Shown: piece after piece, positions 35,880-43,949 of the stretch
Numbering within the stretch: position 1 is the first letter of the stretch
Layout of the letters: each line of letters opens with the position of its first letter
Source: Oleispirillum sp963668495
GTDB lineage: Bacteria > Pseudomonadota > Alphaproteobacteria > Rhodospirillales > Rhodospirillaceae
Reading direction: 5' to 3'
DNA length: 64,000 nt
NCBI GenBank assembly: GCA_963668495.1
Contig: OY764545.1
Location: forward strand, 620,001-684,000
Notes under the pieces: generated by a model
Told to the model about the DNA's origin: nothing
Database searches by the model: none
Seen by the model: the letters and a program-made list of their open reading frames with translations, nothing else
Position numbers and translations under genes: made by a program

Positions 35880-36167
35880 TTAGCCCAGAATGCCCAGAAG
35901 GTCCGATTCCTTCATGATCAGGACGTCTTCACCGTCAATGTTGACTTCGGTGCCTGCCCATTTACCAAACAGAACCTGATCACCGGCTTTGACATCCAAC
36001 GGGGTCACAGACCCATCTTCGTTGCGACGGCCGGAACCAACAGCCAATACCGTGCCTTGCATCGGTTTTTCTTTTGCGCTGTCCGGAATGATGATGCCAG
36101 ATGCGGTTTTGTTTTCCACTTCAACGCGCTTAACCAGCACACGGTCATGCAACGGCCTGAAATTCAT
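35880..36167 (-). CDS. groES: Co-chaperonin GroES
   Basis: 95 residues. The family start FRPLHDRVLVKRVE, the mobile-loop region KTASGIIIPDSAKEKPMQG and the C-terminal EDVLIMKESDLLGIL are intact. It caps the GroEL ring. The start has a strong ribosome site (GGAGGAAA on the minus strand). The gene is the first of groES-groEL, downstream of a sigma-70-like promoter and a CIRCE operator. Confidence 0.99.
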   Translation of the reverse strand: MNFRPLHDRVLVKRVEVENKTASGIIIPDSAKEKPMQGTVLAVGSGRRNEDGSVTPLDVKAGDQVLFGKWAGTEVNIDGEDVLIMKESDLLGILG

Positions 36168-36240
36168 AGTTTCCTCCAGGAAAGTATTACGAATTGAGTC
36201 TCTCCGCCCATTACGGCACGGAAACTGGATAATCGAGAGA

Positions 36241-36267
36241 TTGGCACTCTCTCGATCCGAGTGCTAA
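36241..36267. promoter_or_regulatory. CIRCE operator (HrcA binding site) of groES-groEL
   Basis: Plus-strand halves TTGGCACTC (36241-36249) and GAGTGCTAA (36259-36267) with a nine-base spacer. This matches the CIRCE consensus with a single mismatch (G for A) in one half. HrcA represses groESL through this element in alphaproteobacteria. Confidence 0.93.
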
Positions 36268-36269
36268 CG

Positions 36270-36297
36270 AGGTAAGCCGAAGGAGCAAAACTGTCAA
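36270..36297 (-). promoter_or_regulatory. Sigma-70-like promoter of groES-groEL
   Basis: On the minus strand TTGACA (36292-36297) is followed after 16 bases by TTACCT (36270-36275), immediately upstream of the CIRCE element. HrcA bound there would block initiation. Confidence 0.7.
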
Positions 36298-36306
36298 GAG
36301 GGGGAT

Positions 36307-37035
36307 TTACAAATTGTCGCCATCGTCATCAATTGTCGCGGCCTTGATCGCCTGCCCACGCTTCAGATGACGGTACAGGTACGCGCCCAACGCACCGGAC
36401 ACCACAAACAATGCTGCACCAACGCCGGTACGGAATGTGGGGTCGATATGAACTCCGCTGCCAATCAGGACGAAAATCGCAGTTTGCGGCAGATATCCGA
36501 CCAACGATCCCAAGATAAACGGCACGGCTCGCACATGTGACACCCCGGCGATCAGATTCGTCACCACGTTGCTGCCCACTGGCAAGAACCGGATCAGCAG
36601 CGTAGTCAGAAACGGGCTATCCGCCAGCACCCGGTCAAATTTTGCGATACGGCGACCGAAATGACGCTGAACAAAACTGCGGCCCATGATGCGGGCGTAA
36701 AAGAATGCAAAAACACAGCCCAGTGTGGTCGCCAGCAATGCCAGCAATGTCCCCTGCCACAGACCAAAGGCATACCCCCCCATGAAGGAGATCGCCTGCC
36801 GCGGAAAACCAACGGCAGCGAGCACGCCAGCCATGCCAACGAACAACGCGGCTCCGATCAGGCCCTGCCCGCGAATTTCAGCGTCAATCCAGTGTTCATC
36901 AAGCACATCATTGATGCCCGAGACCTTAAGACCATAACCAATGGCGACCAACGACAGAATCATCGTCAGCCCCTTCAGATACGGACGGACAGTAGCCAAT
37001 GCGCCACGCCCTTCGGCGTTTGCCGTGTTACTCAT
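36307..37035 (-). CDS. VTT-domain membrane protein (TVP38/TMEM64 family)
   Basis: 242 residues, about five or six membrane helices. The VTT/SNARE-associated domain is recognised by the GGYAFGLWQGTLLALLATT stretch, FVQRHFGRR and the RFLPVGSNVVTNLIAG loop. DedA/TVP38 relatives are lipid scramblases or transporters with roles in membrane homeostasis. Its start overlaps the end of the GT2 gene by eight bases, suggesting joint action on a polyprenyl-linked sugar or membrane lipid; this is inference. Confidence 0.85.
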   Translation of the reverse strand: MSNTANAEGRGALATVRPYLKGLTMILSLVAIGYGLKVSGINDVLDEHWIDAEIRGQGLIGAALFVGMAGVLAAVGFPRQAISFMGGYAFGLWQGTLLALLATTLGCVFAFFYARIMGRSFVQRHFGRRIAKFDRVLADSPFLTTLLIRFLPVGSNVVTNLIAGVSHVRAVPFILGSLVGYLPQTAIFVLIGSGVHIDPTFRTGVGAALFVVSGALGAYLYRHLKRGQAIKAATIDDDGDNL

Positions 37036-37771
37036 CTGCGGAGGAAATCTCAGGAACCGAAGCGCGGCGGATCAACCACATCACACCCAGCAAATCGGAA
37101 ATCCCGACCAAAGCACGATCAATCGTGCCATATTTGGATGTACCGCGTTCGCGGGCACGGTGATTGACCGGAACAGATTCCACGGCACCGCCACGGCGCA
37201 GGAATAAGGCCGGCAAATAGCGGTGCATGTGGTTAAACCGCGGCAGGTCTAGAAAGGCCTCGCGGGAAAACACCTTCAGACCACAGCCCGTGTCCGGTGT
37301 GTTGTCTTTCAACAAACAGCGGCGCAATTTGTTGGCAAATTTGGATGTATACCGTTTGACAGCAGTATCCTTACGCTTGTGCCGCCAACCAGCCACCAAA
37401 TGATTGTGTGGATCGGCAGCCTTACGTAGGGTCGCCAGCAGTGCCGGAATATCCGCCGGGTCATTTTGCCCATCCCCATCAAGGGTCGCGATGAAATCGG
37501 ACTTGGCATGCTTAATCCCGGTTGCCACGGCCTGACTCTGACCGCAACTTTTGGCGTGGGTAATCACGCGCAGGCGGGGAAACCGCTGTTTGGCATCGGT
37601 CAGGCGTTGCGGAGATTGATCGTCAGAACCATCATCCACATAGATCACTTCAAACTCGGCCACACCATCCAAGGCGGCGTGGATTTCCTCGATCAGGGGA
37701 ACGATGTTGTCTTGCTCATTTTTGATCGGAACGACAACTGCCAATTCCAACCGGGTATCTGTATCTTGCAT
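37028..37771 (-). CDS. Glycosyltransferase family 2 (dolichyl-phosphate mannosyltransferase-like)
   Basis: 247 residues. The GT-A fold begins with VVPIKNEQDNIVPLIEEI, followed by the nucleotide-sugar motifs VDDGSDD and TLDGDGQNDPADIP. It ends without long membrane segments, unlike ArnC/GtrB types, so it is likely a DPM1-like enzyme that loads a sugar onto a polyprenyl phosphate at the cytoplasmic face. The overlap with the VTT gene argues for a functional pair. It starts 92 bases after livG. Confidence 0.85.
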   Translation of the reverse strand: MQDTDTRLELAVVVPIKNEQDNIVPLIEEIHAALDGVAEFEVIYVDDGSDDQSPQRLTDAKQRFPRLRVITHAKSCGQSQAVATGIKHAKSDFIATLDGDGQNDPADIPALLATLRKAADPHNHLVAGWRHKRKDTAVKRYTSKFANKLRRCLLKDNTPDTGCGLKVFSREAFLDLPRFNHMHRYLPALFLRRGGAVESVPVNHRARERGTSKYGTIDRALVGISDLLGVMWLIRRASVPEISSADE

Positions 37772-37863
37772 TATCTGGCGTCTTCGCTTCTGGCGCAGCC
37801 CATCCGGACCTGACCGTACTGTTTCACAAATTCAGCGGTCTTGTTACCATGCTGAGTACGGCT

Positions 37864-38646
37864 TCACAATGCTTCTGTCATGCGGCTTTCGGTTAAACCT
37901 CCATGACCAAGATAGATTTTCTGCACCGCCGCATTGCTTCGGATTGCATCGGGCGAATCGTCGGCAATGATCTGCCCCCGGTCCAGCACCAAGATTCGGG
38001 ACGCAAAGCCGAAAACCGTCGCCATGTCGTGTTCGGTAAACAATACGGTCATGCCGCGTGCCTGTGACCTGCCATGCACCAACGTCATGAAGGCTGCACG
38101 CTCCGACGGTGCCATTCCCGCCGTTGGCTCATCCATCAGCAGCAACTTCGGATCCCGCATCAACGCCAAAGCCAATTCCAGACGCTTGGCATCGCCATAA
38201 GACAGCGTGGAACATGGCTCTGTTGCCAAATGCCCCAATCCGACCTCATCCAGCACGGCGCGGGCATGGGAGGCATCCTTGTGCCACAACGGCAGCAGCA
38301 TACGCCGCCACCATGGCTGCTGCACACTGTCCACCAGCAACAAATTCTCAAGCACGCCCAAGGAACGATACGGAGCCGAAGTTTGAAACGTCCGCCCCAC
38401 TCCGGCGCGGGCCACGGCCTCTGGACCTCGCCCAATGATCACTTGACCATCCAACAGGACCGACCCGTGCTCCGGCATCAAAGACCCGCCCAACACGCCA
38501 AACAGTGTGGATTTTCCGGCGCCATTCGGCCCGATCAATGCGACCATATCACCGCGCGGAATATCAAACGCCACATTATGCAGGACCGTCATCGGCCCAT
38601 AGCGTTTGCAGATATCTCGCGCCGAAAGATGTGCCACCTGCGTCAT
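37864..38646 (-). CDS. livG: Branched-chain amino acid-type ABC transporter ATPase (LivG-like)
   Basis: 260 residues from ATG 38646, which overlaps the permease stop as ATGA. A reading to 38754 is possible but not conserved. Walker A GPNGAGKST, signature LSYGDAKRLELA and Walker B LLLMDEPTAGM are intact, and the EHDM switch His follows. LivG-type proteins pair with a second ATPase, LivF, which is absent here. Substrate could be a branched-chain amino acid, urea or an amide. Alone it could form a homodimer, or use a LivF encoded elsewhere. Confidence 0.88.
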   Translation of the reverse strand: MTQVAHLSARDICKRYGPMTVLHNVAFDIPRGDMVALIGPNGAGKSTLFGVLGGSLMPEHGSVLLDGQVIIGRGPEAVARAGVGRTFQTSAPYRSLGVLENLLLVDSVQQPWWRRMLLPLWHKDASHARAVLDEVGLGHLATEPCSTLSYGDAKRLELALALMRDPKLLLMDEPTAGMAPSERAAFMTLVHGRSQARGMTVLFTEHDMATVFGFASRILVLDRGQIIADDSPDAIRSNAAVQKIYLGHGGLTESRMTEAL

Positions 38647-40472
38647 CGGATAGCCCTCCGCCACATTTGGACCCTGCCCCAAATGCCGCTTGGCGCAATC
38701 TGGGTCAGCAACAGGATGACTCCGCCAACAATCATGTGCCAATGCATGGTCCACGTGGACACAACCGTCACGCCAAGGGTGTAAACAATCGCACCGATAA
38801 TCGGCCCCAGCGGATGCCCCACGCCGCCGAGCAGAACCATAACCAGTCCATCCACCGACTGTGGAATATCCAGAACCGACGGAAAGACGCTGCCTTTAAG
38901 GAAGACGAACAGGGCTCCGGCAAGGCCCGCCACCGCACCGGATATGGTAAAGGCCCAAACCCGCGCCACATCCACCGCCAACGCATCCGCCCGTGCGCGA
39001 TGCTCCGCATCCTGAGCCGCCCGCAAGGTGTAGGCCAGTGGCGTGCGATACAGCATGGCACCCCCGACCAGAACCAACGCCGTCAATGCCAAGGTCAAAC
39101 CATACCAACCTTTAGCCGTGTCAAAAGGCGGGTCGGGCCACAGCCCGAGGATACCATTATCTCCGCCGGTGACATCCACCCATTGAAAAGCCGTGGCAAA
39201 CAACAACTGGGCAAATGCCAAGGTTAACATCGCCAGATAGACCCCGCGCATTTTCCGCACCGCCGCGCCAAACCCGGCAGCGATAAAGGCGGCCAAGGCA
39301 ACTCCGGCGATCAGGCTTGTGCCTAGGCCGAAACCCTGTTGATACGCAAGGGCTGCACCATAAGCACCAAGGCCAAACAGACCAGACTGACCAAATGAAA
39401 TAATGCCGCTCCAGCCCATCAACACATGCAGGCTGCACGCAAACAGCACCGCAATCAGCACTTGAGTTGCAACATCCAAAGCGAACGGTGAACCAATTCC
39501 TCCGAACGCTGCCAGTGCCAACAACAGCACGACACATCCGATTTTGATCGAACGGGAAAACCCATGGGCTGGCGGCGATGGAAGATGCAACGGATGATGG
39601 GGTTCATCGCGGGCCGGGCGACCGAATAAACCGTGGGGGCGAACCAGCAACACTGCCACCATAATCAAAAACAGCATCGCCAACGTGCCCTGCGGCCAGA
39701 TAACAATTCCAAACGCGGACACTTCCGCGACGATCACCGCGGCGACAAAGGCTCCGGTCAGACTGCCCATACCGCCAATGACCACCACCACAAATGCAGA
39801 CACAATCACCTGCATATCCAGACTGTGGTGCAGGGTTTCCCGTGGCAACTGTAAGGCTCCACCCAGCCCCGCCAAGGCACAGCCCAACATAAAGACCCCG
39901 GTGAACAGCAAATCCTGACGGATGCCAAGGGCCGCCGCCATTTCCCGGTCTTCCGTTGCGGCCCGAATCACACGACCAAACCGCGTCCGATGCAACAGCA
40001 GCCACATAACCAGCAACACCGCCGGGCCAATTCCAATCAGAAAAATATCGTATTCCGGCACCCGCCGCCCAAGGATTTCCACGGCTCCAGACAGCCCCGG
40101 CGCGCGCGGCCCGATCACGTCTTGCGCGCCCCAGATCAGCGGCACGGCATCATGGGCAATCAGGACCAAACCAAACGTCGCCAATAACGGCAGCAGCTCA
40201 TAACCACCATAAAGTCGGCGCAGCACCAGTATTTCGATGACACCGCCAACACCTGCCGTCGCTAACGCCGCCAGAGGAATCGCCAACCAAAAATTGACGC
40301 CACAGGCATCGACCAACGTCCACGCAATGTATGCACCAATCATAAATACGGTACCGTGGGCAAAGTTGACCACACGGCTCACTCCAAAGATCAATGACAG
40401 TCCTGCCGCCACCAAGAACAGGGAGCTAGCCCCGGCAAGACCGTTGAGTGCCTGAATGAAAAGGAAATCCAT
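38643..40472 (-). CDS. Fused LivH-LivM ABC transporter permease
   Basis: 609 residues combining both permease subunits. The N-terminal half is LivH (LFLVAAGLSLIFGVSRVVNF, then GGMGSLTGAFVAAV near residue 235), and the C-terminal half is LivM (MGWSGIISFGQSGLFGLGAY near 352, GGVGHPLGPIIGA near 550). The joint lies around residues 290-315 and is hydrophilic (RPARDEPHHPLHLPSPPAH). About 16 or more helices are expected. It is coupled to livG. No periplasmic binding protein or LivF gene adjoins it, so the transporter set is incomplete locally. Confidence 0.88.
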   Translation of the reverse strand: MDFLFIQALNGLAGASSLFLVAAGLSLIFGVSRVVNFAHGTVFMIGAYIAWTLVDACGVNFWLAIPLAALATAGVGGVIEILVLRRLYGGYELLPLLATFGLVLIAHDAVPLIWGAQDVIGPRAPGLSGAVEILGRRVPEYDIFLIGIGPAVLLVMWLLLHRTRFGRVIRAATEDREMAAALGIRQDLLFTGVFMLGCALAGLGGALQLPRETLHHSLDMQVIVSAFVVVVIGGMGSLTGAFVAAVIVAEVSAFGIVIWPQGTLAMLFLIMVAVLLVRPHGLFGRPARDEPHHPLHLPSPPAHGFSRSIKIGCVVLLLALAAFGGIGSPFALDVATQVLIAVLFACSLHVLMGWSGIISFGQSGLFGLGAYGAALAYQQGFGLGTSLIAGVALAAFIAAGFGAAVRKMRGVYLAMLTLAFAQLLFATAFQWVDVTGGDNGILGLWPDPPFDTAKGWYGLTLALTALVLVGGAMLYRTPLAYTLRAAQDAEHRARADALAVDVARVWAFTISGAVAGLAGALFVFLKGSVFPSVLDIPQSVDGLVMVLLGGVGHPLGPIIGAIVYTLGVTVVSTWTMHWHMIVGGVILLLTQIAPSGIWGRVQMWRRAIR

Positions 40473-40556
40473 AATGTGCGCACAGCCCGAATGTAATCTG
40501 TGACCGGGTTATAGCACACAGGACCATAAATGGGAAAAAACCCAGTGCCTGATGCA

Positions 40557-40583
40557 ACAAGCCCCTGCTTTGCAGGGGCTTGT
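40557..40583 (-). terminator. Hairpin after the TAXI TRAP permease gene
   Basis: Perfect 12-bp inverted repeat ACAAGCCCCTGC / GCAGGGGCTTGT with a TTT loop between the TRAP permease stop and the liv permease start. No strong T-run follows on the minus strand, but stem strength suggests transcript end. Confidence 0.75.
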
Positions 40584-40594
40584 GTCTAGGTAAA

Positions 40595-42469
40595 TCAGGC
40601 GGAGGCCGTTGCCAACTGCGGCGGTCTACGCCCCCACACCAAGGCTGCGGCAATGACCACACCGACCCCGGCAAGCTTCACCACAACCAACGGCCATAGG
40701 CACATAATCGCTGCGGCACCAAAGACATAACGTTGCCATTTGGGTATAGGAGCCCGAATAAAGCCCAGCATGGCAAAGGCCATGGCGAACAAGGCTCCGA
40801 TACCACCCAACAAGGCAAACCCGTTACCCATCCAATCTGAGTTGGACAAGAAACCAAGGTCATAGCAGAAGGCAAACGGCACCATAAACGCCAGAATCCC
40901 AAGCTTCAGAGCCTGAACTGCGGTTTCCGTCGGGTTGGACTGCGCCAGTGAGCTGGCGGCATAGGCCGCCAAGGCAACAGGTGGCGTAATATTCGACACA
41001 ATGGCGAAGTAGAACACAAACATATGGGCTGCAATCGGTTCAAAGCCCAATTGCGCCAAAGCCGGAACGCCAAGTGCCGCCCCCAGAATGTACGCGCTGG
41101 TCGTCGGCAACCCCATACCAAGGATCAAGGAAACCAAGGCGATCAAGACCAAGGCAAGGAACGGAATCCCCTGCGCCAGTGAGAACACCAGCCCAACAAA
41201 CTTAAAGCCAAACCCGGTCAAAGACACCGAACCCACCACGATCCCGGCAGCAGCACAGGCAATGGCAACGACAGGCACATTGCGAGAACCGATGACGATC
41301 GCATCCAGAATTTCTTTCGGTCCCATCCGGTGTTCCGGGTCGGGCAATGACACAACCCACGCACCCGCAACGCCCACAGCCGCCGCCAGCATCGGCGAAT
41401 AACCAGACAACAGCATATAAACCAGCACCACAATCGGCAGCAGTTTGTAGGATTGCTTCAGAACTTTTTTCTTACAGGGTAAGTCCTCTTCACTCAGCCC
41501 TTGCAGATTGTTTTTCAGGGCGCCCAGATGCACCATCAGCAAAACGGCCCCGTAATACAGGATCGCAGGAATCAGAGCCGCAATGATAATATCACTGAAC
41601 GGAACACCAAGGAACGAGGCCATAATAAACGCCCCGGCCCCCATAATTGGCGGCATGATCTGCCCGCCGGTGCTGGCGACGGATTCCACCGCCCCGGCAA
41701 AGTGGGGCGGATAGCCGATGCGCTTCATCAACGGAATGGTAAAAGTACCCGTGCCGTACACATTGGCCACCGCTGCACCGGAAATTGACCCAAACAAAGC
41801 AGAACTAATCACGGAAATCTTTGCCGGACCACCGGGAGATGTCCCGGTAAAGGCCTGCGCAAAGTCCATGAAATATTGACCCACGCCGCTCTTTTCCAAA
41901 AAGCCACCAAAAATCAGGAAGACCATGACAAAGGTTGCAGACACACCAATCGGGATCGAGAACACGCCTTCATCGGTCAGGTAAATTTGCTCGATCACTT
42001 CCGGGAAGGTGAAGGACAAGCCCTGCATAACACCGGGCATCAGATCACCGAACCACATATACCCGGCAAACAACCCGACAATTATTGCCAACGGCATGCC
42101 GACGACCCGCCGTGTGGCTTCCAGCAAGAACAAGATCAAGGACATACCCAGCACTTGCTGCGCCACCGTGACCTCATCCACCTGAATCATACGTAAGGTG
42201 ATGTCCGTGTAATTCATAACGATGTATAGACCGGGCATCATGGATGCGACGGCAAGCAGCCAGTCATACCACGGCACATTGGCGGAATCCTTATCCGCAT
42301 CCCGCATGGGATACAGCACGAAGGCCATGGGAAAAACCATGCTTAAGTGCAGACTGCGCTGCAAATAGGCCTCAAAGCTGCCGAAAACTGATGTGTAGAG
42401 ATGGAAAAGACCGACGCAGAGAATATAAACATAAACAATCTGCTTAACCAATGACCCTGTTGCACGCAT
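40595..42469 (-). CDS. TRAP transporter fused permease (4TM/12TM, TAXI type)
   Basis: 624 residues, highly hydrophobic. The small DctQ-like part (first four helices, about 1-190) is fused to the large DctM-like part. The latter shows GGFLEKSGVGQYFMDFA, FGSISGAAVANVYGTGTFTI, GGQIMPPIMGAGAF and LGMGLPTTSAYIL in order. Sodium- or proton-driven uptake of a carboxylate is expected. The solute-binding TAXI gene lies upstream, 81 bases away across a hairpin, and together they form the complete TAXI system. Confidence 0.95.
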   Translation of the reverse strand: MRATGSLVKQIVYVYILCVGLFHLYTSVFGSFEAYLQRSLHLSMVFPMAFVLYPMRDADKDSANVPWYDWLLAVASMMPGLYIVMNYTDITLRMIQVDEVTVAQQVLGMSLILFLLEATRRVVGMPLAIIVGLFAGYMWFGDLMPGVMQGLSFTFPEVIEQIYLTDEGVFSIPIGVSATFVMVFLIFGGFLEKSGVGQYFMDFAQAFTGTSPGGPAKISVISSALFGSISGAAVANVYGTGTFTIPLMKRIGYPPHFAGAVESVASTGGQIMPPIMGAGAFIMASFLGVPFSDIIIAALIPAILYYGAVLLMVHLGALKNNLQGLSEEDLPCKKKVLKQSYKLLPIVVLVYMLLSGYSPMLAAAVGVAGAWVVSLPDPEHRMGPKEILDAIVIGSRNVPVVAIACAAAGIVVGSVSLTGFGFKFVGLVFSLAQGIPFLALVLIALVSLILGMGLPTTSAYILGAALGVPALAQLGFEPIAAHMFVFYFAIVSNITPPVALAAYAASSLAQSNPTETAVQALKLGILAFMVPFAFCYDLGFLSNSDWMGNGFALLGGIGALFAMAFAMLGFIRAPIPKWQRYVFGAAAIMCLWPLVVVKLAGVGVVIAAALVWGRRPPQLATASA

Positions 42470-42507
42470 CCGACTATCCCCTTGTACGCTTTACCCGAAA
42501 ACGTCCA

Positions 42508-42529
42508 CAGCCCCGGCAAGGCGGGGCTG
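42508..42529 (-). terminator. Intercistronic hairpin between TAXI binding protein and permease genes
   Basis: 8-bp inverted repeat CAGCCCCG / CGGGGCTG with a six-base loop. It probably attenuates transcription or protects the upstream mRNA, giving more binding protein than permease; there is only a short T-run (TTTT) after it. Confidence 0.6.
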
Positions 42530-42550
42530 CGGCAACACATGTGGTGTGCG

Positions 42551-43516
42551 TTATTTAACTTCGTTCCAGTACTTGACGGCACCCGGATGCGCCGGGGCTT
42601 TCGCCGGAACCGCTTCTGCCGGATTCAGTTCCGCAACGGCCTTCACGCCTTTTTGCAGAGTTTCCTTATTTTCCCACAGAGCTTTGGTCATTTTGTAAAC
42701 GGTCTCTTCGTCCAGATCTTTGCGGACGATAACACTGGTGTAGTCACCAATGGTCGGAACCGGTTTGTCGATGGATTTATAGATCGACGGGTCGATTTCG
42801 AATGTTCCGGTGCCAAACGCTGCGGTCATGGCTTCACGGACTTCCTTATCCACCGGCAAAATCACCACCGGAATTTGGCTTTCAATTTTCAAAACAACGG
42901 ACGCGGCACGTCCGACAGAAAATGCAAAGCAATCCAAATGATTGTCCGCCAATTGGTTGGAACCATCGGAATACGATGCGAAGGAGACAGAGCCGCCCCA
43001 ATCCTTGATGTCTTTCCAGCCGACGCCCAAGCCTTTTTCAAACACGGAACGAACAACAAACTCAGACGATGTACCCGGTTTCAGGGTTGCCATGCGGATT
43101 GGCAGTTTTTGTTTGGTAATATCCGCAACGGATTTAATGCCGTGTTTGTCGGCGTAGTCCTTACGCATCACAAAATATGTATATTGGCGATAGAGGTTAG
43201 CCAAAACCGCCACATTGTCATGTTTTTGCTTATACGGGGATGCCCCATTTGCAGCGGCACCGACCAAAGCGGTTACGGAGAATCCAAGATCAGTTTTGCC
43301 ACGGTCCGTATTCACCACATTGGCAATACCGCCACCCGTGCTGCTTGAGGTTGGCACACCGGCCTGCGTCCAAGTTTCAGCCAGCGCACCGCCAAGGGCG
43401 AACCAGTTCCCTCCGGGCGGCCCGGCAGAAAAACGTAACTGTTCTTGAGCATTGGCAGATACAGACATCAGTGTTGCGCAGGCGAATGACAGAGCAATTG
43501 CCGTCTTTTTAAACAT
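42551..43516 (-). CDS. TAXI-family TRAP transporter solute-binding protein
   Basis: 321 residues from ATG 43516, with AAGGAGG eight bases upstream. The signal peptide is about residues 1-24, cleaved after ANA. The TAXI fold is recognised by FSAGPPGGNWFALGGALAET and STGGGIANVVNTDRGKTDLG, and by YVMRKDYADKHGI. It delivers a substrate such as glutamate or another carboxylate to the fused permease downstream. The leader carries stable hairpins (see 43593-43623), so expression may be controlled after initiation. Confidence 0.93.
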   Translation of the reverse strand: MFKKTAIALSFACATLMSVSANAQEQLRFSAGPPGGNWFALGGALAETWTQAGVPTSSSTGGGIANVVNTDRGKTDLGFSVTALVGAAANGASPYKQKHDNVAVLANLYRQYTYFVMRKDYADKHGIKSVADITKQKLPIRMATLKPGTSSEFVVRSVFEKGLGVGWKDIKDWGGSVSFASYSDGSNQLADNHLDCFAFSVGRAASVVLKIESQIPVVILPVDKEVREAMTAAFGTGTFEIDPSIYKSIDKPVPTIGDYTSVIVRKDLDEETVYKMTKALWENKETLQKGVKAVAELNPAEAVPAKAPAHPGAVKYWNEVK

Positions 43517-43592
43517 GAACCATCCTCCTTGAAGTCTCCCGCGTTCATCGGACTGATGCGGCGGTCGCCGGTACGGGACGTCAATTGAACCT

Positions 43593-43623
43593 GAGAGGGC
43601 GCGACTGCGACCGCACACCTCTC
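43593..43623 (-). promoter_or_regulatory. Structured leader hairpin before the TAXI gene
   Basis: On the minus strand GAGAGG and GTGCG pair with CGCGC and CCTCTC around an eight-base loop, with one bulged base. This stem of eleven pairs is followed by CTCTCAGGTTCAATTGAC, overlapping its 3' arm. It lies about 77 bases before the start codon. The core of a known riboswitch is not present. Confidence 0.5.
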
Positions 43624-43900
43624 CGAAGGGGTAGATATGTGAACGATAGCCCTAAACTCAAGATACGTCATGCACTTTTCGCAGGGTGGGCTTGCGGGAA
43701 ATCGGCACGACCAGAACGCGTGCGCAACCCTTACGTTTCCCATGGAAACAGCCAAAATCCGCAAATGCAATTATCGCGTTGGCATCCCCAGCCTACACGC
43801 AAGAAATACAAAGAAATATCCGGATGAATAGATGTTTGCGCAACCCCGTTGCCACCCCAATGGGTGGCATACAGGACAACCGACGAACAGCCGCAGACGA

Positions 43901-43928
43901 AAAAAAACAGCCCGAGCAGCTGTTTTTT
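43901..43928 (-). terminator. Terminator of the panE-MFS operon
   Basis: Inverted repeat AAAAAACAGC / GCTGTTTTTT with a seven-base loop lies 22 bases after the MFS stop on the minus strand. It has T-runs in both directions. Confidence 0.85.
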
Positions 43929-43949
43929 CCAGCCAAAAGGCATTAGGCA

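Larger units (their letters stand above)
43517..43949. other. Intergenic region upstream of the TAXI operon
   Basis: 433 bases without a gene. From right to left it holds a terminator (43901-43928), a direct repeat TGCGCAACCC at 43837-43846 and 43721-43730, a perfect inverted repeat GTTTCC-CAT-GGAAAC at 43735-43749 that could be an operator, and a structured leader hairpin at 43593-43623 near the TAXI gene. The TAXI promoter must lie here but is not pinned. Confidence 0.5.

Noticed and set aside
43570..43700. Glycine or TPP riboswitch on either strand
   Set aside because: CCTGAGAGG and CCGAAGGGG fall on the plus strand while CTCTCAGG falls on the minus strand; no single strand carries the full aptamer core, and the plus strand has no gene behind it.
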